Virus record (IMG/VR): IMGVR_UViG_3300029309_000377
Span: 1 to 22,484 of that record
DNA length: 22,484 nt
Source of the DNA: a virus
Reading direction: 5' to 3' (one strand)
The position numbers and the translations under genes are program-made. This document shows positions 8,403-16,382 of this stretch, one piece after another. The notes beneath the pieces are model-generated. The model ran no database searches and had not been told where the DNA came from. It was given only the letters and a program-made list of their open reading frames with translations. How positions within the stretch are numbered: the first letter of the stretch is position 1; every line of letters starts with the position of its first letter.

Positions 8403-8908
8403 TGGCGACGACAGGCAAAGTAAAATCGAACCTTCTTGCGGTTTTTATCGAAAGAATTTACAACGAGGCCGGCGCGGTTTCCGCCGTTGGTGGTCTCGGC
8501 GGCACGGCCGACACATACAACGCGGTGGGCGCCAGTAACAACGCCACCTTGTCGTTGACGCGCGACACAATCGACGCGACAAAGAAAGAAAACGACGGCG
8601 CACGGGTCATCATGCCCGCCGGCGAACAATTTCAAATGACGTGCGAAGGTTTTGTCATGTATGACGAAACAACCACGTTTACGGGTCTTGACCTGTTCGA
8701 CATTTGGAAAGACAAAAAGAAAGTTGTTTTGACCTGGATGACCGGCGTTGACGACGATTTTATGTTTAAAGGCGAAGCCTATTTGACCAACTACGAACAA
8801 AGCGCCGGCACCAATGAAGCGGCGTCGTATTCATGCACCTTTGAAGGAACCGGTTCGATTTCGAAAACGCAAATCAACACCGCCTCCGACACAATTCAAC
8901 ACGTCTAA
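8402..8908 (+). CDS. Major tail tube protein 1 (TP901-1-like)
   Basis: This 168-residue protein starts at ATG 8402. It has the tail-tube pattern: an N-terminal strand (KVKSNLLAVFIERIYNEAG), NATLSLTRDTIDATKKENDG, then an AGEQFQMTCEGFVMYD strand, LDLFDIWKDKKKVVLTWMTG, and the closing LTNYEQSAGTNEAASYSCTF with a GTGSI end. Phage_tail_2/TP901-1 tube proteins share the LS.TRD.ID.T and Y..SA..NE...YS..F.G.G signatures. Hexamers stack to make the tail tube. It lies directly before a clear paralogue. Confidence 0.86.
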   Translation: MATTGKVKSNLLAVFIERIYNEAGAVSAVGGLGGTADTYNAVGASNNATLSLTRDTIDATKKENDGARVIMPAGEQFQMTCEGFVMYDETTTFTGLDLFDIWKDKKKVVLTWMTGVDDDFMFKGEAYLTNYEQSAGTNEAASYSCTFEGTGSISKTQINTASDTIQHV

Positions 8909-8911
8909 ATC

Positions 8912-9445
8912 ATGCCCGCAGATTCAACCGGGGTTATTCGCTCGAATGCCCTTTCCGTTTACATTTCCACAACCGCCGGCGCGATTACCGCCACCCCGGC
9001 GATTGACAACGCCGCATATTGGGACCTGGTCGCCAACTCTACGTCCGGCGAAATTAGTTTGACCCGAAACGCAATCGACGTCAGCGACAAAGGGTCAAAA
9101 GGCCGGGAACACCTGCTCGACCTTATTGATTGGACTTTGTCAGTCGAAGCACAGGTTCGATACGATGGCACGGCCGAAAGCAACGGCACAATTCGGAACG
9201 CCGACGCAATGCAACAATTGTTTGCGTTGGGAACGAAAATCGCCGTTGCCTGGACTACCGGACAACAAACCGATTCGCCGGCCGCGTCCGACCCGATAAT
9301 GTTCGGTTATGCCTATATAACTGAATACAGCGAAAGCGCGGGTTTGAATGATGTCGCGACCGTTTCAATGACGTTTACCGGCGACGGACTCGTCACAATC
9401 GGCACGGTTGGCGATTCTGACAAATTTCAGGTTCCAAGCGCGTAA
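8912..9445 (+). CDS. Major tail tube protein 2 (paralogue of the preceding gene)
   Basis: This 177-residue protein begins 3 bp after the first tube gene. It repeats the same plan: IRSNALSVYISTTAGAI at the start, GEISLTRNAIDVSDKGSKGR matching the first protein's LSLTRDTIDATKKENDGAR, LSVEAQVRYDG matching MTCEGFVMYDE, and YITEYSESAGLNDVATVSMTF matching YLTNYEQSAGTNEAASYSCTF. The two therefore arose by tandem duplication, followed by strong divergence. It may form a mixed tube, a specialised ring, or a decorated variant; the sequence does not decide. Both copies look intact. Confidence 0.84.
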   Translation: MPADSTGVIRSNALSVYISTTAGAITATPAIDNAAYWDLVANSTSGEISLTRNAIDVSDKGSKGREHLLDLIDWTLSVEAQVRYDGTAESNGTIRNADAMQQLFALGTKIAVAWTTGQQTDSPAASDPIMFGYAYITEYSESAGLNDVATVSMTFTGDGLVTIGTVGDSDKFQVPSA

Positions 9446-9454
9446 TTTTGGCGC

Positions 9455-9784
9455 ATGAATAGGTTTTTAGGTGAACTTGCCTTCAACATTGAGGGCAAAC
9501 AATTGGACATTCGTTTGGACTTTAACGCGTTGCGTTTGTGGGCCGAAAAAAGCGAATGCGAATTCAACGACGTGACGGAACGTTTGCAAAGTGGTGATTT
9601 CAACCAAATTTGTGAATTCCTTTGGCACGGTCACCGCAGTTTTTGCCACCGCAATGGTTCGATTCCGCAAGTTGAGCGAAACGAATTCATGGCGTTGGTT
9701 TGCGGTCAAGACCCGGAGGAACTCGGCGAGGCCGTGACTAACGCGTTGGCACTGGGAAACAACGAGGGGGAGGCGACGGCGTAA
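9455..9784 (+). CDS. Tail assembly chaperone, short form (gpG-like)
   Basis: This 109-residue protein lies between the tube genes and the tape measure, the canonical place for the chaperone. It opens with a tail-tube-like strand pair (GELAFNIEGKQLDIRLDFNALRLWAE), then helices including FNQICEFLWHGHRSFCHRNG and GQDPEELGEAVTNALALGNN. The ending is Glu/Ala-rich. Short chaperones of this type bind the tape measure and recruit tube subunits. The last eight codons overlap a -1 frameshift signal, so only part of the ribosomes are expected to end at TAA 9782-9784. Confidence 0.83.
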   Translation: MNRFLGELAFNIEGKQLDIRLDFNALRLWAEKSECEFNDVTERLQSGDFNQICEFLWHGHRSFCHRNGSIPQVERNEFMALVCGQDPEELGEAVTNALALGNNEGEATA

Positions 9785-9800
9785 ATTCCGCGCCTCCCCT
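9754..9800 (+). promoter_or_regulatory. -1 programmed ribosomal frameshift signal: GGGAAAC + hairpin
   Basis: The heptamer G GGA AAC (9754-9760) is in the correct phase of the short chaperone frame for tandem -1 slippage. Five bases later a stem starts: 9766-9775 pairs with 9791-9800 (nine Watson-Crick pairs and one G-U). Three more pairs (9777-9779 with 9788-9790) lie above a bulged A, leaving an 8-base loop that contains the 0-frame stop codon region. Spacer length and heptamer type match known tail-chaperone frameshift sites such as lambda G/GT, whose heptamer is GGGAAAG. Confidence 0.88.
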
Positions 9801-10089
9801 AACGTTTGGCGATGTGTACGCCCACGCGATACGTTGCGGGGCATGCCCTTTCGAGTTTTGGCACATGACGTTGGCGCAAGTTCAATGTTTAGTTCAGCGG
9901 CCGGAATTGGTCGACGAATTAAATTGGAATCGCACCGCCACGACTTTGTCGCTCACGGCAAACGTTCACCGCTCTACGAATTCGCCAGTCATTAGACCGG
10001 ACGAATTCCACCCATATTCAAAAACGACCGATGCGCAACCGGTCGATGCGTCGGTTGTGGATCAAATGAAAAATTTCCTTAATGGCTAA
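9760..10089 (+). CDS. Frameshift-encoded C-terminal part of the long tail chaperone (gpGT-like)
   Basis: The -1 frame is open from a stop at 9739-9741 to TAA 10087-10089. Read after slippage at 9760 it continues QRGGGDGVNSAPPLTFGDVYAHAIRC in effect (shown here as QRGGGDGVNSAPP, then LTFGDVYAHAIRCG), followed by FEFWHMTLAQVQCLV, which resembles the second part of other siphophage chaperones. The fused product would be 102 + 109 = 211 residues. A GTG inside the frame could start a separate 91-residue protein, but no ribosome-binding site is seen, and the slippery heptamer plus hairpin make frameshifting the better explanation. It ends overlapping the tape measure start by 8 bp. Confidence 0.82.
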   Translation, partial: QRGGGDGVNSAPPLTFGDVYAHAIRCGACPFEFWHMTLAQVQCLVQRPELVDELNWNRTATTLSLTANVHRSTNSPVIRPDEFHPYSKTTDAQPVDASVVDQMKNFLNG

Positions 10090-12115
10090 ATCGGCGGCAT
10101 TTAATATTTTGTTCGGGGCAAACACCGCCCGCCTTGACAAAGCCTTGACACATAGTTCGAAACGCATTCGTGCGTTTTCGCAACGCATGTCAAAAATTGG
10201 CGGTTCGTTGTCAAAGTCGGTCACGTTGCCGTTGGTTGGCCTCGGCGTTGCGGGTGTCAAATCCGCAATGCAAATCGAGACCATGCAAACGTCGTTTGTC
10301 AGTTTGGCCGGCGGTGCAAAGGAAGCAGGCGACCTGGTCAACAAACTGAACAAATTCACGGCGTCAACGCCGTTTCAATTAGAGGGCGTCGCAACGGCCG
10401 CCAAACAATTGATTGCGTCGGGAACTGGCGTTGGCGAGGTTTCGACACAACTTCAATTTTTGGGCGACATCGCCGCGACGACGGGAAAGCCAATCGAACA
10501 ATTCGGGGCAATTTTTGCGAAGGTCAACGCAAAACAAAAGGTTGAACTTGAAAACCTGAATAGTCTTGCCGACGCCGGCGTTCCAATTTTTGAAGCGTTG
10601 GCCGAGGCCACCGGCCTCCCGGCGTCCGAACTCGGCGCCGGTGCGGTCAGCGTGGAACAATTCAATGCCACGTTGCAAAACATGGCCGCCGAAGGTGGTT
10701 TCGCCGAGGGCGCAATGTCTCGTTTGTCGCAAACCACAGGCGGCAAATTTTCCACGGCGATGGACAATTTCAAGTTCGCCACCGCCGGGTTGATGAAATC
10801 GTTCATGCCGATTTTGAATACGGCAATTGATTTTGCCACGCGCATGATGAAGGCGTTCACGGCTTTGTCGCCGGAGGTCAAACGCAACGTTTTAATCATC
10901 GCCGGGTTGCTTGCCGCCGCCGGGCCAATCGCAAGCGCCGTCGGCGCGTTGGTTCCGATCCTTGCCGGCATTTCGGTTCCCGTGGTTGCCGCCGGTGCGG
11001 CCGTGGCCGCGTTGGCTCATTTGATTATAACCAATTTTGACGTTGTCGAACCCGCGATTATTTCAGTCGTCAACGCAGTGATTCAGTTCCAAAACAAAAC
11101 GAAGGTTTTGAGCGTCATTTTCGCCGCGCTCAAAGGTTATTTGACCGGGTGGTTCAACTTTGTAAAACTTGGATTTCGAAGCCTGTTCAACATTTTGGGC
11201 GCCCTCGGCGAGGCCGTGCAACTTGTTTTTTCCGGTGAGTTCAGCAAAGCCGGCGACGTAATCGCAAACGCGTTTTCATCAATTGGCGACGATTTAGTTC
11301 AAACCGGGGCCGAGGCCGGGGCCAACTTGATGGCCGGAATTAACGCGGCGATGAATGCCGACGACATCGATTTGTTGCAACCGGGCGCAATTTCGAACAT
11401 GGTCGGCGGCATTGTGTCGAATGTGCAAGGCATGTTTGGCGGTGGCGGTGGCGGCGCCAGTAGCGACACCGGAGGCGGCGAAACCATACAACCCGCAACC
11501 GTTGGCGGCGGATTGGATTTTGGATTGGCTGACATCATAATTGACGAAAGCGAAGCGAACGAAATCGATTCGCGATTGGAACAAATGGCAACGCAAGCCG
11601 AAGCCGTGGCGGCAAGGACACAACAAGCGTTTGACCAGGTCGGCGGCGCAATCAAAAATTCAATTGGTCAGGCGTTCGACCTTGTAATGGAGGGCGGCGA
11701 CAACATGAAGGAAAATTTAAATAAACTCGGCGGGGACTTACTGAAACAATTGATGAAAATCGCCATTGGAAACGCCATTGCGGCCGCGTTCTCGCCTTTG
11801 TCGGCTGACAACGCCGCAACCGGAGGTTTGGCGGGAATTGCAAAATCAAGTTTTTTGCAAGCGTTGATTCCCGGCATGATGCCAAAATTGGCGCGTGGCG
11901 GATTGGCTTTTGGTCCAACAATGGCCGTCGTCGGGGATCAACCGAACGCCGGAATCAACCCCGAAGTCATCGCGCCGTTGTCCAAACTTCGGCAAATGAT
12001 GCAACCGCAAGGCGGGGCGATGTCGGCAACCATAGCGGGCCGGGATTTGTTGTTGGTTGGTCAGCGTGACCGCAATCGAGGCCGCCGCACCTTTGGCACA
12101 ATGGCAATTGGATAA
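10082..12115 (+). CDS. Tape measure protein
   Basis: This 677-codon gene sets tail length; at roughly 0.15 nm per residue a tail of about 100 nm would be expected. The N-terminal third has the conserved tape-measure pattern SFVSLAGGAKEAGDLVNKLN, TPFQLEGVATAAKQLIASG, FLGDIAATTGKPIEQFG and LADAGVPIFEALAEATG. A hydrophobic middle region (about residues 265-320, VLIIAGLLAAAGPIASAVG then VVAAGAAVAALAHLIITNF) could insert in membrane during DNA ejection. A Gly-rich linker (FGGGGGGASSDTGGG) near 450 separates a C-terminal domain containing the RGGLAFGPTMAVVGDQP pattern often seen at the ends of these proteins. The ATG overlaps the chaperone by 8 bp. Confidence 0.93.
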   Translation: MAKSAAFNILFGANTARLDKALTHSSKRIRAFSQRMSKIGGSLSKSVTLPLVGLGVAGVKSAMQIETMQTSFVSLAGGAKEAGDLVNKLNKFTASTPFQLEGVATAAKQLIASGTGVGEVSTQLQFLGDIAATTGKPIEQFGAIFAKVNAKQKVELENLNSLADAGVPIFEALAEATGLPASELGAGAVSVEQFNATLQNMAAEGGFAEGAMSRLSQTTGGKFSTAMDNFKFATAGLMKSFMPILNTAIDFATRMMKAFTALSPEVKRNVLIIAGLLAAAGPIASAVGALVPILAGISVPVVAAGAAVAALAHLIITNFDVVEPAIISVVNAVIQFQNKTKVLSVIFAALKGYLTGWFNFVKLGFRSLFNILGALGEAVQLVFSGEFSKAGDVIANAFSSIGDDLVQTGAEAGANLMAGINAAMNADDIDLLQPGAISNMVGGIVSNVQGMFGGGGGGASSDTGGGETIQPATVGGGLDFGLADIIIDESEANEIDSRLEQMATQAEAVAARTQQAFDQVGGAIKNSIGQAFDLVMEGGDNMKENLNKLGGDLLKQLMKIAIGNAIAAAFSPLSADNAATGGLAGIAKSSFLQALIPGMMPKLARGGLAFGPTMAVVGDQPNAGINPEVIAPLSKLRQMMQPQGGAMSATIAGRDLLLVGQRDRNRGRRTFGTMAIG

Positions 12116-15100
12116 ATGGCAATCAACAAAATTTATAATGCCGAGTTTACCGACGTTCGCGACAACGAATTTCGGGTCGACATTTACAAAAACCCGCAGG
12201 GAACAATAACGGCAAAAACGTTTGTTTTGGCCGACCCTGGTTTTACGATAAACTGGCAAGGCGCCGACAACATTTTTTCGCCGTTGTTGGCGTCAACATG
12301 CACGATTCCGTTTGTTGTTGAAGATGCCGACGACGTTTCGTTTGTGACCGACTTGTTTACAATGTCGGAGGGTCAATATATCGTCGACATAATCGCCGAC
12401 CCTGACAACACCGCGACGTTGCATTGGCGCGGGTTTTTGACTTCGGACAATCTCGCGTTGCCCGATTCGGTTCCGCCATACGTCATCGACTTGCAAGCGG
12501 TTGACGGATTGCAAACGTTAAGTCGACGCGACCAACCTGTGACGGGCAACCGCAAAATTGGTCAAGTCCTGACCGATGCGTTGTCGTCGATCCCAACGGT
12601 TGGCATGTATGGCGCAAACGACCAGTTTTTGCGATACAAAGTTGATTACACGCCGCAAGGCTTGTCGAGTTATGGCGGCGATTTTTTAGATGAATGCAAA
12701 ATTGCGGTCACAACGTTAGACCCTGTGACGGGTGAACCGTCAAACACGCCAACGGCCGAAACGGCAATTTTGCAAGTGTGCGCAATGTTGAATTCGCGCA
12801 TTATGCAACATGACGGCAAATGGACGTTGGTACCAATGACCAGAGTTTTGGACAACGCCGCCACGTTGCCGTATAGCGCACGAACAAAAACATGGACGTT
12901 GCCGAGTACATCGGGCGGAACAATTCTTTGGTCAAAAACGCTTGAAACTGGCAACAACAAGTTGGTCGGAGATTGGTCAATTGCTTTTATGCCGCCCGTG
13001 CGCCGAATACAACGCGAATTAAACTATTTAGGCAATCGACCGTTGGTTGGCGTAACCTTTCCGGGGTTTGACATTAGCGCGTCGAATACGTCACAAACTA
13101 ACCCCGTGTCGGTGACAACGTTTACCGCAGACATCGACACCCAATTTGCAGTTGACACAAAATTCACGTTGCGAATGCGCGTTGTTATGGAACAAGCGCC
13201 ATCGGCAACAACGACGGCGTCGCCTTTGGCTCGATACAAGGTCGGCGTTTTGGTTCGTGTCGGATCGTACTATTTAAAGCGTGAACAAACGCTTGGAACC
13301 GACACAACGCAAATTGATTCGGCGTTTTTCAATGTCGGCAACTCAAATCAGAACATGGAACGCCCGAACGAACCGGGCGCCGTGAGTTGGACGCAAACGA
13401 ACACCGACCGCGTGATGGCAATCGGTGACATCTTAAACAGTGACCTTGCAAACGGTACGGTCGCCGGAGGAACCGACACATGCGAATTCGAATTCAACAT
13501 TCAAACGCCGGGTTTGCCGGCGGCGTCTGACGTCGACGTTGAATTGAAGGTTTTCGCGTTTGGTTTTGGTCAGGGTGGCGGCGAAGTCAATTCGGCGATT
13601 GCAGATGCCGCAAATATTTTTTGCGACCCGCAATTTTTTGTTGGCACCGGGTCAGACTCTGACGCGATAACATTTGCGGCCGTTTCGAACAACAATGCGT
13701 CGGAGGAATTGACAATCGAACCGGCGTCAATGTATGGCGAAAGCGGGAACGCAAACGACCAATTTCCGGCGGTTTATTTTGGTTCAATTGTTGGGCCTGG
13801 AAACTCGTTGCCGACCGGGTTCCAATCGAGTTTGACAACCTCGACGACGTTCATCAACCGTTTGGTTTGCATTGACCAATTGCGGCACCTACAAACGCCG
13901 CAGGAAGTGCGGAACGGTCAGGTGTTCACATCCGATTTGTTGACGCCGGTCAACATTTTGTCGTTTGATTCTCATTCGTGGGGCATTTTGAACATGTCAC
14001 ATTCGGCAAAAGATGCGTTGTATCGAATCGAGGTCGTAAAACTTGCCGAATCTTCTGGGCCAGTCGTTGACGACGGCGTTGGCGGGGTTGACTTTGCTTT
14101 GCGTTCTATTTTGCCACCGCGAACGCGGAACGTTGGAACCGATTCTTTGCGGCGAAACCTCATCGTTGCGCAAAATCAAATTCAAGCCGATTTGACCGCC
14201 GAAGCGCAAGCCAGGGCGGCCACAACTTTGCATGACCTCGGCAATTGCGACACATCAACCGTCAGCACGGGCCAATTCATAAATTTCGACGGGACAAATT
14301 TTGTTCCCGTGGCTGACCCGTCGTTGTCGGCATCAAACCAAAGCATTGGCGCCGGTGTAACTCGCGAAATTGTTTTAAACGGCGGCGGCGGTCAACAATC
14401 AAAATTGAATGTTGTCGACGGTCAAGCCAATGTTTTGGAATCAATTACAAGTTTCGGAAATGGTGTTGTAATTCAGGAAAAATACGGCGCACTGGCCGTT
14501 CGGTCGTCGGCTTTAATGCAAGGCGCCGTTGCCCTATATGAAGCGGCGACAAACGGACAAAATACCATAATCCTAACCGCGCCAACCGCAGTTACGCAAA
14601 ACACAACGTTGATTTTGCCTGATGGCGCCGGGTCTAACGGTCAGGCGTTGACCACCGACGGAAGCGGCAATTTAAGTTGGTCAACCATTAGCGGCGGCGG
14701 CGGCGGTTCCGGAACCGTGACAAGCGTTAATATTACCGGTGGCACGGGTTTAACGGCAACCGGCGGCCCGGTGACGACATCAGGCGCAATTACGGTCGGA
14801 ATATCCGCCGGAGGTGTGGACACCACACAATTGGCCGACAACGCCGTGACGTCAAACAAAATAGAATTCGACGCGGTCACAACGTCCAAAATTGCCGATG
14901 AAGCCGTTGACGACAACAAGTTGGCCGACAACGCCGTGACGGCTGACAAACTCGCCAACACGGCCGTCACGCCAGGAAGTTACACCAATACGAACCTAAC
15001 GGTTGACGCGCAAGGCCGCATAACTGCGGCGGCCAATGGCACCGGCGGCGGCGGGTTTTCGTATTTCATTTTGAACAGCTCTTTTTTTGCATTTGATGGT

Positions 15101-15439
15101 AACGGCGACTATATACCAATCGGCGGAACCTTGTCCGAAACGACCTCGTCAAATTATTATACAATTTGGTCGGCACCGTGTGCTGGTGAGGTTTTGAAGG
15201 CGACTTGTCTTGTTCAAGCAACAACGGCGGGTTCAACAATTTTTACGATTCGCGGTTACCCATCAAACACAGCGTTGGCCAGCGATACACAAACAATTGT
15301 TGGCGGATATGCAACAAACACGTTTACGTTCAGCGGCGCGACATTTTCGGCCGGTGACCGGTTGCGTTTTAGATTTGATCCCACGGGACGACCGTCGGGC
15401 GTTCAGGTTTCATTATTGATTAAATTGACTCACGAATGA
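12116..15439 (+). CDS. Large tail-tip/receptor-binding protein with fibre-like C-terminus
   Basis: The 1107-residue protein starts on the base after the tape measure stop. Residues 1-160 resemble the N-terminus of a large post-tape-measure protein of Bacteroidota phages: RVDIYKNPQG, INWQGADNIFSPLLASTCTI, VDIIADPDNTATLHWRGFLTS (quoted in part) and PPYVIDLQAVDGLQTL. A second conserved block around 613-645 contains ILSFDSHSWGILNMSHSAK. Residues about 900-955 are decapeptide repeats (LADNAVTSNKI, IADEAVDDNKL, LADNAVTADKL), followed by TPGSYTNTNLTVDAQGRITA, a classic tail-fibre motif. The last 130 residues look like a beta-sandwich receptor or trimerisation domain. One protein thus seems to combine distal-tail hub and adhesin functions; the functional split is inferred. 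Confidence 0.8.
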   Translation: MAINKIYNAEFTDVRDNEFRVDIYKNPQGTITAKTFVLADPGFTINWQGADNIFSPLLASTCTIPFVVEDADDVSFVTDLFTMSEGQYIVDIIADPDNTATLHWRGFLTSDNLALPDSVPPYVIDLQAVDGLQTLSRRDQPVTGNRKIGQVLTDALSSIPTVGMYGANDQFLRYKVDYTPQGLSSYGGDFLDECKIAVTTLDPVTGEPSNTPTAETAILQVCAMLNSRIMQHDGKWTLVPMTRVLDNAATLPYSARTKTWTLPSTSGGTILWSKTLETGNNKLVGDWSIAFMPPVRRIQRELNYLGNRPLVGVTFPGFDISASNTSQTNPVSVTTFTADIDTQFAVDTKFTLRMRVVMEQAPSATTTASPLARYKVGVLVRVGSYYLKREQTLGTDTTQIDSAFFNVGNSNQNMERPNEPGAVSWTQTNTDRVMAIGDILNSDLANGTVAGGTDTCEFEFNIQTPGLPAASDVDVELKVFAFGFGQGGGEVNSAIADAANIFCDPQFFVGTGSDSDAITFAAVSNNNASEELTIEPASMYGESGNANDQFPAVYFGSIVGPGNSLPTGFQSSLTTSTTFINRLVCIDQLRHLQTPQEVRNGQVFTSDLLTPVNILSFDSHSWGILNMSHSAKDALYRIEVVKLAESSGPVVDDGVGGVDFALRSILPPRTRNVGTDSLRRNLIVAQNQIQADLTAEAQARAATTLHDLGNCDTSTVSTGQFINFDGTNFVPVADPSLSASNQSIGAGVTREIVLNGGGGQQSKLNVVDGQANVLESITSFGNGVVIQEKYGALAVRSSALMQGAVALYEAATNGQNTIILTAPTAVTQNTTLILPDGAGSNGQALTTDGSGNLSWSTISGGGGGSGTVTSVNITGGTGLTATGGPVTTSGAITVGISAGGVDTTQLADNAVTSNKIEFDAVTTSKIADEAVDDNKLADNAVTADKLANTAVTPGSYTNTNLTVDAQGRITAAANGTGGGGFSYFILNSSFFAFDGNGDYIPIGGTLSETTSSNYYTIWSAPCAGEVLKATCLVQATTAGSTIFTIRGYPSNTALASDTQTIVGGYATNTFTFSGATFSAGDRLRFRFDPTGRPSGVQVSLLIKLTHE
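14831..14941 (+). repeat. Short direct repeat pair in the tail-fibre region
   Basis: A 21-bp identical sequence beginning TTGGCCGACAACGCC occurs at 14831-14851 and 14921-14941, 90 bp apart (30 codons). It encodes the LADNAVT core of the decapeptide repeats. This is coding-level repetition typical of fibre shafts and could recombine to change repeat number. Confidence 0.8.
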
Positions 15440-15576
15440 TATTAAAAACATATGATGACGACGCACGGGACGACATCAGCGACGAAAACAACATTCGTTT
15501 GGTTTTGGACGAACTGCAAACGGTTTTGGTTGACATCATTGAACGTTTGGAAAATTTAGAAAATGCGAAAGATTGA
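15436..15576 (+). CDS. Small acidic coiled-coil protein
   Basis: This 46-residue frame starts ATG 15436 in a 4-bp ATGA overlap with the tail protein stop and ends TGA 15574-15576, overlapping the endolysin start by 14 bp. It begins MILKTYDDDARDDISDEN and ends with a heptad-like helix (LVLDELQTVLVDIIERLENL). Coupled overlaps on both sides and the absence of any other gene in this gap support expression. Function is unknown; small coiled-coil proteins at this place could be tail accessory or lysis-related. Confidence 0.6.
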   Translation: MILKTYDDDARDDISDENNIRLVLDELQTVLVDIIERLENLENAKD

Positions 15577-16033
15577 GAAAATTTATATTCATTGTAGCGC
15601 AACGCCGCCATCAATGGACGTCGACGCCGACACCATTAAAAAATGGCACACCGCCGAACCGCCAAATGGCAACGGTTGGTCGGACATTGGATATCATTTT
15701 GTGATTGGTCGAAGCGGCGAAATCGAAAGCGGCCGCGCGTTGGACAAGGTCGGCGCACATGTCAAAGGCGACAACAAATTTTCGATTGGGATTTGTTACG
15801 TTGGCGGCGTAGATGACGACGGTCAACCGTCCAACAATATGTCGAGAATGCAACGCGCGGCAATTGTGCGAATCGTTCGTTCGTTGCGGATCGTGTTGAA
15901 CACGCCGTTGGAACTTGTTGGTCACAACGACGACCCAAAAACGAACAAGGCTTGTCCGTCTTTTAAAGTGTGCGACGAGTTCGCCGACCTGGTTTCGTGG
16001 TTGCAACATTACGATGCCAATAAAAACGGCTGA
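15563..16033 (+). CDS. N-acetylmuramoyl-L-alanine amidase endolysin (Amidase_2, T7-lysozyme-like)
   Basis: The 156-residue zinc amidase cuts the bond between muramic acid and the peptide stem of peptidoglycan. Zinc ligands of the T7 lysozyme type are visible: His10 in YIHCSA, His121 in ELVGHNDDP and Cys131 in NKACPSF, with Lys129 just before; Tyr44 in DIGYHFVIG matches the catalytic tyrosine. Length fits a single catalytic domain with no cell-wall-binding module, which is usual for phages of Gram-negative hosts. No signal peptide or SAR segment is seen, so a holin is needed for release. The next gene is a candidate. Confidence 0.93.
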   Translation: MRKIEKIYIHCSATPPSMDVDADTIKKWHTAEPPNGNGWSDIGYHFVIGRSGEIESGRALDKVGAHVKGDNKFSIGICYVGGVDDDGQPSNNMSRMQRAAIVRIVRSLRIVLNTPLELVGHNDDPKTNKACPSFKVCDEFADLVSWLQHYDANKNG

Positions 16034-16223
16034 CAAAATCGCAAAGGCCGTCGGGCGCGTTGCTGATACAAGCGGCAAACGTATTCGGTGGCGTGTCGAC
16101 AAGGGCGTTCCCGGCCTTATTTGCGCGACGGCATGCGAACAAATTGTTGTTCATGGCCTAACGTGGCCGGCGGTCGCTTTGGCTTTCGTCGGAATCTTGC
16201 CGTTGTTACGGGGTGACCAGTAG
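16014..16223 (+). CDS. Small membrane protein after the endolysin, holin candidate
   Basis: The ATG at 16014 overlaps the endolysin end by 20 bp; the product has 69 residues. It has a basic N-terminal half (KIAKAVGRVADTSGKRIRWR) and a hydrophobic C-terminal half with one clear membrane helix (TWPAVALAFVGILPLL, about residues 49-64) plus a weaker one around GLICATACEQIVV. Location directly after the amidase at the end of the late operon suggests a holin or other lysis regulator. No holin family is recognisable by eye, so the role is inference from position and topology. Confidence 0.58.
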   Translation: MPIKTADKIAKAVGRVADTSGKRIRWRVDKGVPGLICATACEQIVVHGLTWPAVALAFVGILPLLRGDQ

Positions 16224-16382
16224 AGACCGGCCACCCCTAACAACAAAACAAGGAACACACAACGAAATTGTGCGCGACAAATATATGTCGCTGAATTCAC
16301 TTTGCGTTGTGTATAACTCGGCGCGACCTTCGGTTGATGGTGTGTAATTGGGCGACAAGTTGCGGCCAACAAAAAACACACA
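16224..16382 (+). promoter_or_regulatory. Intergenic control region with nested inverted repeats
   Basis: This 159-bp gap separates the late operon from the replication operon. A perfect 6-bp inverted repeat GCGACA-AATATA-TGTCGC (16274-16291) sits inside an 8-bp one, ACACAACG (16257-16264) with CGTTGTGT (16305-16312), with centres only 2 bp apart. A TATAAC -10-like hexamer (16312-16317) overlaps the outer right arm, but no good -35 box is at the right distance. The gap ends in an A/C-rich leader (CCAACAAAAAACACACA) before ATG 16383. A 20-codon frame (ATG 16285 to TAA 16347) lies inside. Operator or attenuator function is inferred; no T-run follows any hairpin, so no terminator is called. Confidence 0.4.

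Noticed and set aside
9814-10089. Separate 91-residue gene starting at GTG 9814
   Set aside because: The frameshift signal and the open -1 frame upstream explain it better as the second part of a fused chaperone.
16208-16254. Possible terminator after the late operon (GGGGTG with CACCCC)
   Set aside because: The stem is short with a long loop and no T-run follows on either strand.
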